From Laccaria trichodermophora (taxonomy: Eukaryota; Basidiomycota; Agaricomycetes; Agaricales; Hydnangiaceae): a stretch of DNA of 64,000 nucleotides. How positions within the stretch are numbered: the first letter of the stretch is position 1; each line of letters begins with the position of its first letter. This document shows, piece after piece, positions 47,501 through 57,252 of this stretch. The position numbers and the translations under genes are program-made. The DNA lies in contig JACTVC010000012.1 in assembly GCA_018417955.1 (NCBI GenBank), positions 1,054,001-1,118,000 on the forward strand, read 5' to 3'. The notes below the pieces were generated by a model. The model searched no databases, was not told where the DNA came from, and saw nothing but the letters and a program-made list of their open reading frames with translations.

Positions 47501-49346
47501 TCTTCAAATGACATTGATGAGTCTACGCTGGATTTCCTGATCGAATCTTTCCTTTGGGGAGGCTCGACAGGGGAGTCGATGCTTGCTCGCCTTGGCAACG
47601 AACCAATGCTGGTGCGTCGTTGTGAGTCAGTGCTAGTGCGTCGCTGCAAATCCACACTAGTGCGTCGTTGCGAGTCAACACTGGTACGTCGTCCCAAGTC
47701 AACACTAGGACGCCTGCCAAGCTCAACCGAAGGAGGAGACGCCGCTTGTCGTTGAGGACGAGAAGTACCAAGGGCGAATGGATTAACTCCACCCATCTTT
47801 GCCAACTTTTCAGATACTCGCTTGCGTCGGGCCACTTCCTCTTCTTCCTCTTCTTCTGCTTGATCTGCTTCTACCTCTTGGGTTGGTTTGAGAACTTCCA
47901 TCTCAACTTCAGAGGAAGCCTGAACGTGAACAGGAAGTTGAGGAGGTAGAGAGGATTCGCTTGAAACGGGTTCCTCCTGGTGCTCGACAATGGGAGGCTG
48001 GGAAAGTGCAACAGGATGATCGAAGATGGTCTCCGGCGATCTGACCACATGTTCATCGACTGGAGGTTCAGCCGGAATCTCCTCAGCCAATAATTCTTCC
48101 CCAGTGACAGCAGCCGGTTGTTGTAACTCATAAGGCTCTGCAGCAGGCAAACTGACCTCCTTCTCCTTCTGTTCAGCCACCTCCTCCTGCTCAATGGGAG
48201 GAGGCCCAGGCGACTTGGAGACTTTCTTCCTGGGAGGAGCAGCTCGACGGGGGACAGCAGGGACAGGCATGGAGCTTGGGCTACGCGCAGGGACAGAATC
48301 CGCAGAGTCGACGGAAAGAAGAGACGCAGATTCCGAATTTTTCCTGACTGGGAAGTATTCTAGGAGACCCCATGTCAGTAGGTAAATAGTGTATAACAAG
48401 ATGAACCATACCAGCGGCTTCGCCTTGGGACGATTTCCTAGTCGGTAAGGTCGCTGGGGCTTCTTCCGTTGTAGCAGCTACGACCACAAGTGAGGTAGAT
48501 ACGACAAAAGACCACAAACCACGTACCATCAGCAACAATAACAGACGGCTTATCCGTCTCTGCAACATTAACATCCTCACTCCTAGAAATTACAGGAGGC
48601 GGTCCAGCAGCCACACCAGCAACGTTCACCGGTCCCTCATCCGGTTTGCCAGTTTCTTCCTTCAACGAGGGCTTCTTAAACGGCAGCAAAGGTTTGTGGC
48701 CCATAACAGGCGGCCCCATCCCCAGCTTCGCACCTCCTAATCTCGCCATGCGAGCAGCGATAGCCGCACGACGTTGTCTTTCCTCTTCCTCCGGGTCTAC
48801 CTCGGTAGGCTGCCCTTCACCCTCCTCAGCAGCACCTTCCCCTCCCTCTTCAGAAGGAACCTCTGGCTGAGGAGCCACAGTCGGAGCAGGGACCGACGGT
48901 ACAGGATGGCTCTCATTCTCACCAGCATCATTATCATTATCTTGGACAGGAGCAGCCACAACTGGAGGAGGCTTCCACTTTGGTTTTTCAACGGCCGGTT
49001 TGGGTGCAGGTGGAGGCGGGGCACCAAAGGCTCCCTTCCCCTGCAGCGCAGCCATACGTTCCTTTAAACTTCCGCCCTTTACGATACTATCCTTCGCATC
49101 AGAGACCGACATACCTCCCGCCCTAGGTGACGGTGACGGATGGTCTGCCCCGCCGCCTGCGGTTGACGCAGACGGGGAAGAAGGAGGCGAAGGCTGCTTA
49201 GGTTTCCAGGTCGCAAACCCCGCTGGCTTGGGTCTAGGTGGTGGAGGCGCAGCTGGGCCAGGCGCAGCACCCTTCTCAAAAGCGGCGATCCTGTCGCGCA
49301 GAGAGCCTGGCTTTGGCTTGGCCGGTGGAGATGGCTGATCTGACAT
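44501..49346 (-). CDS. Bbc1/Mti1-like cortical actin-patch regulator
   Basis: Bbc1 (Mti1) restrains type I myosin and WASP-driven actin assembly at endocytic sites in yeast. The C-terminal domain identifies it: ELIAIWGRVGVQICEVATALFEKSKKSLIGDG, GYGYLIYQQTGTAV, SEIMPGDVVELVDAKLKGHKGLQTYTQ, KKSKVRLYHANQH, VSYRLEDLKSG and the end KVYRVLEA (TGA 44501-44503). The N-terminus is MSDQPSPPAKPKPGSLRDRIAAFEK, then SLKERMAALQGKGAFG. Four spaced copies of a short motif follow: ARMARLGGAKLG, EKLAKMGGVNPF, ERMAKLGGIRFG and a diverged AKLSGMGGMRIG. Long Pro/Glu-rich disordered stretches lie between them. I see no N-terminal SH3 domain, unlike yeast Bbc1. A decapeptide RRTS array sits at about 47570-47730. 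Two ACGCGT boxes lie about 110 bp upstream. Confidence 0.85.
47571..47730 (-). repeat. In-frame 30-bp tandem repeat encoding RRTSxDxQ-type decapeptides
   Basis: Inside the Bbc1-like gene about five imperfect 30-bp units encode RRPSVDLG, RRTSVDSQ, RRTSVDLQ, RRTSTDSQ and RRTSIGSLP in a row. The period is exactly ten residues. Each unit carries an R-R-x-S basophilic kinase motif. Confidence 0.8.
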
Positions 49347-49451
49347 GACTGTAGAACGGCGATGGTGGTGGTTTTAGAACAGCAGTCGAGGATGCTGGCC
49401 TGATCTGAGACTGCTGAGCTTATAACTGCCTAATCATCATCCGCGCGCGAC

Positions 49452-49464
49452 ACGCGTTACGCGT
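49452..49464. promoter_or_regulatory. Two adjacent ACGCGT (MCB-like) boxes
   Basis: ACGCGT occurs at 49452-49457 and 49459-49464, one base apart, about 110 bp upstream of the Bbc1-like start and 33 bp past the F-box stop. ACGCGT is the core of the MluI cell-cycle box bound by MBF in yeasts. A single copy would be expected by chance every few kilobases; two in tandem are less so. Confidence 0.4.
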
Positions 49465-49496
49465 TTCTCACGCTGAAATGTATTCAAATAATATTT

Positions 49497-51044
49497 TTAG
49501 GTGACTATCACTACTCCTTCGTCGTCCTCTGCCTTTCGAAGCCAGAATGGTCCTGCAGAAGAAGTGTTAAATATAAGTTCAAGAATAGGATAGCAGGGAC
49601 CTACCAACTGGGTCGTCTTCGTCGTGGTATATCGTCGTCCAGGACCCAAGCACTCCATAAGCGGAACGTAGCCCACCGACTTGTATTCCTTCCAAGCTGC
49701 ATTGCGGGCTCAAGATTGGTCAAGCTCAAGTAGCACGCCTCTCACCTCCAAATAGCATTCCCTGAGTCACCAGATACCTGAGTATCACATCAGTGCTGGG
49801 CCAAGGTGATAAAGTTGGTACTCACACTACTCCAATGCACTTGATTGTCGGGCGTCATCTCAATACGACCACTCATAGTCGACGTCGACGGGTCCCGCAT
49901 TTTTCCGAAGAAAATTATCACCGGTCGATCCGGATGTTCAGGATCATGTTCTGTGTGCGCCACTTCCAGGTCAACGTCCATAGTCCGAAAGATCTCCACA
50001 AAGTCATCCGACTCAAATATGGAGGTATCAATCCCAGAATTCTGCCGCAATTCATGCCTTGAGCACACTGCTGCAACAGATACAGTCAAAAACATACAGG
50101 CGGGTCGTTGAATGCTAAGAATATAGTCAGTAAACACGCTGAGTAGTCAATAAGAACATACCATTCAAGTCCCTATGATCCACAAAACAAAAAGAAACCT
50201 TCCAAAGCCCCTTAATCCCCGCCCAATCCCTCTCCTTCGTCAAATCCAATCCCCTCGGGACAGAAATCTGGGTATACGGCATACTCATTTTATAAATCGC
50301 ATATTCAACTGTCTCCCCTTCATCCAGCGTCACAAGGTGCCTCGACATAACATGGTGAATCGCCTGCATATGTTCCCAATTCACACCTCCACGGACTCCT
50401 TCATTCGTAAACGGCCCAAAATCGTTATCCCAGCGATAGTTCCGCATATTGTATACATACGCCCACGAAGCAACACGGCTTTTCCGTGTAGTATCGCCAG
50501 TCGTCAGCCCGTAGTACGTGTGCAGTTTTGCTAGGAGCTGTTTCTCTCGCTCCGTCAGGCCAGGACGCGTCTTTACGTCGTCTAGGAAGCCGTGCCAGAG
50601 GATGGCAGCTACCCAGATGAGGTTGAATGAGACTTCGCTAGCAACGGGATCAAGTGTCCAGTTGAGATTGTCCCCAGAATTGCCTGGGGAAGATATCGGA
50701 GGCACGAAAGAGATCATGTCGATCAGCGTCTGCAAGACCCTGCCTAGTTCGTTTGGCTTGCAGAGCGAGCTGTTGATTACGACAGAACGTGCTCGAAGAA
50801 TACGTTGCAACTCTCTACGCCAGTCAACTTTTGGCCTTTCCCGACCATCTTGCGTTAGACAGAGACGTGGGTCATCGTACGGCTGTGAAAGGTATAGTCC
50901 GCGCCAAAGCGCGTCGTCACGGTCATCGTTGTAGATATGGGAACGAAATGAACGACACGTTTGGGATAGTCGAGCAACGTCGAATGGATCGAAAGTGAGC
51001 AGTATCTCGTCGATAAGCTCGGGCGGCAAGTCGAGGAAATGCAT
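49497..51044 (-). CDS. F-box protein
   Basis: A likely substrate adaptor of an SCF ubiquitin ligase. The N-terminal F-box is clear: MHFLDLPPELIDEILLTFDPFDVARLSQTCRSFRSHIY, followed by DDALWRGLYLSQPYDDPR. The rest has no repeat domain I recognise. It includes WVAAILWHGFL, ASWAYVYNMRNYRWDNDFGPF, YAIYKMSMPYTQISVPRGLDLT, GLWKVSFCFVDHRDL and, in the last exons, VSGDSGNAIW and DDPVGPFWLRKAED, ending at TAA 49497-49499. Such F-box proteins with a conserved WD-less C-terminus are common in agaricomycetes. The frame is open upstream to 51161, but the F-box begins at the ATG at 51044, which I take as the start. There are five exons. It lies 150 bp from DcpS on the same strand. Confidence 0.85.
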
Positions 51045-51194
51045 AGAACGATAAGTATGTTCAACGCAAGAGGCTAGCAGTTGTTCGGCAGGCTGAGCAA
51101 GCCATCGGCAGCACCGGGCCGGTAGATACTTAATCTCACATCCCAGATACAAATTCCACAAAAAAAAAATTGCGCATATCGAATGAGGGATACT

Positions 51195-52431
51195 CTACAA
51201 CGCACCAGCTCTCCGCATCGCATCGACCAAACCATGCTGATCTCCCAACCCATACGTCAACGTCATCCTCTCAAACACAGACGGTCCTTCTTCAAGCTCA
51301 AGCTCCAACTATAAGCACTATGAGGTCTCTTTACAGCTGTCAAAAGTACTTGTAACTTACCAACGAAATAATATCATCAAGAAGATGAGCCTGCCCAACA
51401 CTCATTCCCACCATCGCGCCTTGATAGTTCGCATTCACGATATGCACATGAAAATGGTCTACACAACCCAACCTCAAAAAAAAAACGCGAAGAGCAGGGG
51501 GGTGGGGCAACGATAAACTTACAATAACTCGGCTGATAATGCACATACATCCTCAACGCCCCCCTCCCCAGGCTCCACTTCTCCAGCACCACACGTTCCG
51601 CTTCGCTCCTAATTGAACTCAACAGCCCAACATGCCTCTTCCTAAGATCACGCAGGCTTCGGATGGTGCGATCCTGCACCAACGCGACGAGGTAGAGAGA
51701 CGACACGGTTTTTAAATCCCATTTCATATCTGGCAAAATCATGAAATCCGGACATGAGTGTAGGACTTTCGATTGTTCGGAATACCCGAGAAGGATATTT
51801 TCCACCCTTAGTAGAGTAGGTAAGTGCTGAGTTCGCGTGTGAAGGAAGTTGGATAAGGCTCACCACTTCGTCCGAGAGGCAGGAAAGGCAGCGATGTACG
51901 GTTTGACTACCGTTTCGTATAGCTCAGGAGTCTCGCGCACCATGACTTGTTCTTGTTTCGTGTACTACCACTCCAAAAATCCAACATCAGATGAATACGC
52001 CCACGAAGAATGGGCAGATAATTTACCTTGCGAATGTGTACCTCCGTAGCAGGGCATATGACGTTAATCTTGAGGTCGCTCTCCCTGTTATCGCCTAGCC
52101 AGCCAAAGAACCATGTGTACTATCATCCGCATTGTCGATCAGGTGGGGGTCGAGCGAGGTGCAGAGGAATCGCACGTACGATGTCTGTGCTTTCTTCCAT
52201 GACAGCCCACTGTATAAGCCCATTATCACCCAAGAGACGAGGGGCAGTCGTAGGATCCAATGCGGTCTTTTCAACGCGTACGATCGCTGGGACTGGCTCG
52301 CCATCTACGGACGAGTTTGGAAAGGTTCCTAGCAAAGTCAAAGAGTGGGTAAGGGGATCTTCGTTGATGACGCGGTCAAACTTGAAGTTGTTCAGAGCAG
52401 AGAGTGTGTTGGGCGCAGATGGATTGGACAT
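51195..52431 (-). CDS. Scavenger mRNA-decapping enzyme DcpS
   Basis: DcpS hydrolyses the m7GpppN cap left after 3'-to-5' mRNA decay, releasing m7GMP. The start MSNPSAPNTLSALNNFKFDRVI (ATG 52431) begins the N-terminal swapped domain, then ALVQDRTIRSLRDLRKRHVGLL, and ILPDMKWDLKTVSSLYLVAL. The catalytic HIT motif is HFHVHIVN at about 51428-51457, whose middle histidine attacks the cap phosphate. The family C-terminus AHLLDDIISLLE leads to GDQHGLVDAMRRAGAL and TAG 51195-51197. Five or so exons. Its start codon lies 68 bp from the stop of the upstream dephospho-CoA kinase gene, an unusually tight same-strand spacing. Confidence 0.93.
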
Positions 52432-52499
52432 GGTCGTGGTTGTGGTTCAAAGAGAGGAGATTACATACTAAATTACCGTACAGCAAATTATCGGCACAA

Positions 52500-53341
52500 C
52501 TAGTCCTGCTTATTACCCCGTCTAGAATCCTTGACCCTCCGACGAACAGCCCTCCAAACAAGAGTCGCAGCGGCAGAAACGACCATGAACAGCGGGAAAA
52601 CCCAACTGAGTCTCCATGTCCACCCTGCATCCTGCTCCAACCTCCTTAGCAGCGCGTCAACGTGCGCTTCCAGCTCCTGACGCGTTCCAGAGTTGTCAAT
52701 GACGATATCAGCGTATTTCACTTTCTCCGCGATGGGTAACTGGGAGTTGAGCCGGGAGGAAGCGTCTTCTCTTGATGAGTTATCACGGAGCATGAGTCGG
52801 AGGAGTTGGAGTTCGACGGAACTATCATTTATGAATGAACATTCAATCAAGAACGAGAATGCGCGCATGGAAATGACGACGACGAACCAATAAACCACAA
52901 TCACCTTCCCAACAATCTTCCAAAGCGACCCCTCAATAAGCAAAGGAACATCAAGCACACAATACTTATTCCCCCTAATCCAATATCCCAAAACCTGCCA
53001 AAGCATAGCCCACCTCACAGCAGGATGTACGATCCCATTCAACTTCCTTCTCTTCTCCTCATCATTAAATATTATCGTGCCCAATTTTTTCCGGTCGAGA
53101 GACCCGTCTGCTTGGGTCACGCCGTCCCCGAAGTATGCTTGGATTTTGGCGAGGGCGGGTGTTCCGGGTTCGACGACTTGACGAGCGATGACGTCTGCGT
53201 CGATGAGGGGGACGCCTCTTGCTCGGAGGAGGTTGGAGACCGTGGATTTGCCGGTCGCGATGCCTCCTGTAAGGCCGACGACTGGATGGGTTGTGAACGA
53301 TTGTCTTGAGGCATAAAAATTGAGATGGGCGCACCTATCAT
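52500..53341 (-). CDS. Dephospho-CoA kinase with C-terminal membrane anchor
   Basis: This enzyme adds the 3'-phosphate in the last step of coenzyme A synthesis. Exon 1 is only 7 nt: ATG ATA G at 53335-53341. It joins across a GT..AG intron of about 60 nt to give MIVVGLTGGIATGKSTVS, with the P-loop GGIATGKS. LIDADVIARQVVEPG, VHPAVRWAMLWQVLGYW, YCVLDVPLLIEG and ADIVIDNSGTRQEL complete the CoaE pattern. A second intron interrupts IVVYC/SVELQ. Beyond the kinase a single hydrophobic segment (WVFPLFMVVSAAATLVW) and a basic tail (RRRVKDSRRGNKQD) indicate a tail anchor, ending at TAG/TGA 52500-52502. Yeast Cab5 is described as associated with mitochondria or lipid droplets, so an anchor would fit a membrane location. 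Confidence 0.92.
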
Positions 53342-53476
53342 TGTAGTACTTGGCTAGACGTTCATGTTCAGAATCAAGTCTGTGACTCTGGCGCGACGTG
53401 GACCAAAGTAACCTTGATGGCCCGGTGTGTTACGGCCCGGAGCAGAGTAATATGATGAATATCTTGCAGAGCTATA

Positions 53477-54126
53477 CTACGACTTGGGAACATATACAAT
53501 CCCCAACCTCTTCAACTGAAGTCTTTTCCCGACATACACCTTCAAAGCACTCAACTCATCCAACGTCATCGTCACCCCACATTCCTCAACATCACACACC
53601 GACGCTCTCAACAACCCCGACGCCCTCACCCCAGCCTCCACAAGCTTCTCAGATATCACAGACGACCCAAAGTAAGTATCGAGGTATTCACGAAACTCGT
53701 TCTGGTCTTTTATGGCGTTCAGCTCCTCGAGAGCAGCGACCATCTGTTCTTTTCTCAATCGTGTTTCTTTGTCGTCAGAGTTGTGTAGCTTTCCCCGAAG
53801 TTTGCTGGGTCGAGCTTGGGGTTTAACAAGAGGCTGCAGGGGCTATGGTCAATTTGCGTTGAATGCGGAGAGGGAGAAACCAAGATGCCTTTGGGACGTT
53901 GTCTGTATTGCAGAACACCGTGTTGACCGACACCGGCACTGTGGTGGGCTAGTAAAAAGGTCAAGCAACATGAGCCGAGTCCGGAGAAGTGAAATTCAAG
54001 ACGAACATTCTTCGGAGTAATCTTCCGCCTCTTGGTGGGAGGTTCACAGCTGTTGAAACGGGCAGAACGGGATACATCAAGGTCATCGTCGTCGGGGGCG
54101 AACTCAGAGTCGCGCTTGCGTTTCAT
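53477..54126 (-). CDS. Small nuclear-looking protein, hypothetical
   Basis: Three exons. The start is MKRKRDSEFAPDDDDLDVSRSARF (ATG 54126), with a bipartite-like basic cluster (PPTKRRKITPKN). Exon 2 has PQARPSKLRGKLHNSDDKETRLRKEQMVAALEELNAIKDQNEFREYL. The last exon has VRASGLLRASVCDVEECGVTMTLDELSALKVYVGKRL. It is about 160 residues long. I do not recognise a family. The basic N-terminal signal suggests a nuclear location. Its stop is 135 bp from the start of the dephospho-CoA kinase gene. Confidence 0.6.
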
Positions 54127-54761
54127 GGCAGAGAGGAATGAGGTCTGCGTCGAGCTTTCCGACCATATATATAATGAGGAACCCGGTCATCTAGGCCGCT
54201 GGATAGAATTCCATCGAGGTCGAGGAAGGTCGTGTCATGGGTCGGAGGGACGAAGGAGAATAATTTGCTGTCGTTACTGGCTTGTAATGCGTCGAATAAA
54301 TGATCAAGACAGATTGAAAGCAAGAGACGTCCGATTTCGAGAAGATGCTTCTCATTGGTCACGGTCACGGCTCATATGACATTTGGGTGACGAGGAGCAG
54401 TTGATGCGTTTGAAATATGGAACCGAGAGGTCCGCTTAAAGTGTTACAGATTATTGCAGGTAAGGTGTTCGATTTGAAGAGAGGCCATTCTGCTTCTAGC
54501 AGACACGAAGTCTTGCGGTGGCCAACACCCGCGATTGCGCCAAGTATAACCTAGGATCTTTCCCAGTCAAGAATAGTACAGGATCGAGAGGCTCTGGGGA
54601 GTTCGTTGGTTGGGCCATCTCACAAGATCTGCGCATAGTTCAGTGCAATGGTGATGGAGAAACTTGAAGCAAAGTAACGTGTCACGATGCCGACGCGTTA
54701 TGTCACCACCATCGTCACAGTCGCGTCGTCACCACATTCCACATACTCCTTCCCTCAAACA
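54127..54761. other. Divergent promoter region upstream of FEN1
   Basis: 635 bp lie between two divergent start codons. A minus-strand frame at 54123-54368 (81 codons) has no motif and its stop overlaps the next start, so I take it as 5' untranslated sequence. An ACGCGT box is noted separately. Confidence 0.5.
54693..54698. promoter_or_regulatory. ACGCGT (MCB-like) box upstream of FEN1
   Basis: A palindromic ACGCGT lies 64 bp before the FEN1 start codon. In yeasts MBF binds this core to switch on DNA-replication genes in late G1, and a FEN1 gene is a likely target. The short length of the site keeps this an inference. Confidence 0.45.
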
Positions 54762-56621
54762 ATGGGTATCAAAGGCCTCACAGGGCTCCTCTCCCAACAT
54801 GCGCCCAAAGCCATAAAAGAACACGAAATAAAGACCCTCTTCGGACGCAAAGTCGCCATCGACGCCTCCATGTCCATGTACCAATTCCTCATCGCCGTGA
54901 GACAAAAGGACGGCGAGCTGCTCACGAACGACGCGGGCGAAACGACGAGTCACCTCATGGGCTTCTTTTACCGCACCATTCGGATTGTGGAGAATGGGAT
55001 CAAGCCTGCGTATATTTTCGATGGGAAGCCGCCAGAGTTGAAGAAGGGTGTGGTGAGTTTTCTTTTGGGTTTGCTGGGCATGCAGGGACTGATGTGTTTT
55101 GGTGTAGCTATCGAAACGGCTTGAGAGGAGGGAGGAAGCCAAGGAGGAGGGAGAGGAGGCGAAGGAGACTGGAACTGTTGAGGATGTGGATAGGTTTTCA
55201 CGGCGGACTGTCAAAGTCACCCGAGAGCACAACCAGGAGTGTCAACGGCTTTTAAGGCTCATGGGGATTCCCGTTGTCATTGTACGCGCTTTACCTCTAC
55301 TCGGCCTCTCATACTTAGCATGTCCTCTAGGCACCCTCAGAAGCAGAAGCACAATGCGCTGAGCTGGCGCGGGGAGGGAAGGTATACATTGCGCTCTACG
55401 TACGCTGCCTATTCTTACACGCAATGCAGGTGTACGCTGCAGGCTCAGAAGACATGGACACGCTTACCTTCAACGCACCCATCTTGTTCCGACATTTAAC
55501 TTTCTCAGAGGCGAAGAAGCAGCCTATCAGCGAGATAAATCTTAAGGAGGCCCTCGAAGGGCTTGACATGGATATGAGCCAAGTAGGCGCCTCTCTATTC
55601 GTTTTCTTTCGTACGCTAACCACCAATTCAAGTTTATCGACCTATGTATCCTCCTTGGGTGTGATTACCTCGAGCCCATCAAAGGCGTCGGTCCAAAATC
55701 CGCTCTCAAGCTTATACGTGAGTATGGAGGGCTCAAAGGCGTCGTGAAGCACTTGAGAGAAAAGTGAGTTTTCGTCACCACGCACAGGTTCGTTGCTGAC
55801 TCTCTCTCAGAGCCGCCGTACAAAAAGCAGCTCAGGCTGCCGTCGACTCGGACGAAGAGTCCGAGCACGAAGAGGAAGACGAGCCAGCGCCAACGTCCGA
55901 CGTGGAGATGCCTGACCCGGTCGAAGAAGATCAAGACGGGGAAGAAGAAGCAGAACCAAAATCATCCCAGGCTACGCCAAAGAAGAAGAAAGCTAGCTCC
56001 AAGACGAAGGAGAAGGGTAAAGCCGCTGTGAAAGGAAAGGGAAAAGGAAAGGGGAAGGGCGGTGGTGGAATGCAGATTCCGGAAGAGTGGCCTTGGGAAG
56101 AGGCTAAAAAGATTTTTGAGAAGCCTGATGTTTTGCCTGCGGATGAAGTCGAAGTGGGTTGTGTGTCGCACGTTCACCGAGAGATGTGTGCTGATTCATT
56201 GTTGTTCAGCTGGAATGGACCAATCCCGACGTTGACGGCCTTGTCCAGTTCCTTGTTAACGAAAAGGGGTTCAAGTGAGCTGTCTCTCCCTCTCATTCTT
56301 CCAGGATCCCGTTGCTGATCCCGCTTTTTTTCTTTCAGTGAAGATCGTGTGCGCAAGGGCGCTGAGAAACTACAAAAGTTCCTTAACAGTAAACAGCAAG
56401 GACGGCTTGACGGCTTTTTTAGTGTAAAGCCGAAGGAGAAGGCAGCAGCGCCGGCCCCAGTTGGGAAGGCGAAGGGGAAAGGGAAGGTTGATGCGAAGGC
56501 GAAGGGGACGAAGCGGAAGGTGGGTTTCTTGAATTCCATGTCTGGGCCTTTGGCATGACCAATTCAATAGGTCGATGAGAAGGCGGAGAGTAGCGCTGGT
56601 AAGAAACCAAGGAAGAAATAG
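54762..56621 (+). CDS. FEN1: Flap endonuclease 1 (FEN1/Rad27)
   Basis: FEN1 removes 5' flaps in Okazaki-fragment maturation and long-patch base-excision repair. The start [18 protein letters not shown] is the canonical N-terminus, whose mature glycine lies in the active site. [51 protein letters not shown] and [12 protein letters not shown] contain the metal-binding acidic residues. [15 protein letters not shown] is the helix-hairpin-helix. After HLREK the family usually goes straight to 'W.P..A...F'. Here about 90 residues of Glu/Asp-rich then Lys/Gly-rich sequence come first, before [14 protein letters not shown]. The PCNA-binding motif is QGRLDGFF, followed by a basic tail and TAG 56619-56621. 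Eight exons. Confidence 0.95.
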
Positions 56622-57252
56622 GCGTCACCTACTGTTCCTTTCCCGTCCGACTAGTTTGGGTTTCGGTATTTTTATTTCCTTGTCGGCTTTGTATATCTCT
56701 TGCAGTTTATTTTTTGCAGTTGCTATTCATCTTCTTGCGCAGGCTCCCAAAAGCATTGCTCTCGTCAACCTAATTATAGTCAGTGGTAACCATGTAGCCG
56801 TAACCAGTAAGTTACTTGCGATCACTTCAGACCCAATTCTCTGTTAGCCCTCCCAAGATTGGCGACTAACTAGCGGATATGACCACCATCTGCATGAAGA
56901 CGCGAATTCACTGCACGACCAGCGCGACTATTCACCAACACCTGAAAATTATGACGAGGAGAAAAGATATCATCACTACCAGCGGGAAATATCGCGCTCG
57001 CACGAAGCACATCGACATATGCTATCATTTTACCTGCTTCGTCATTTTCTCAAGCCTCCACGGGCAGTATGACCACCCAAAGGCAAAACACACTACAGCA
57101 GCACTGGACTGTCTTCAAATTGAGCGGGAGTGTCAGAATAAGAGTAAGGAACTTTCAAAAGTGCAAGTATTCATCAAGTAAACACTGTTAATTTACACTA
57201 CAAGAGGTCACATTGTATAAGCTTGGACAAAGAACAAGACTTGAACTGGTCT
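56622..57252. other. Intergenic region between FEN1 and the NTPase gene
   Basis: A 100-codon plus-strand frame at 56879-57181 (MTTICMKTRIHCTTSATIHQ) has a true ATG but a composition unlike conserved proteins here and no motif. The block 'caggctcccaaaagcattgctctcg' near 56741-56765 recurs with one difference near 62107-62131, beyond the NTPase gene. Otherwise nothing recognisable. Confidence 0.4.

Noticed and set aside
49000..49338. 112-codon plus-strand frame opposite the Bbc1 N-terminus
   Set aside because: Mirror of the proline-rich minus-strand coding sequence; Gly/Ala-rich with no ATG of its own family.
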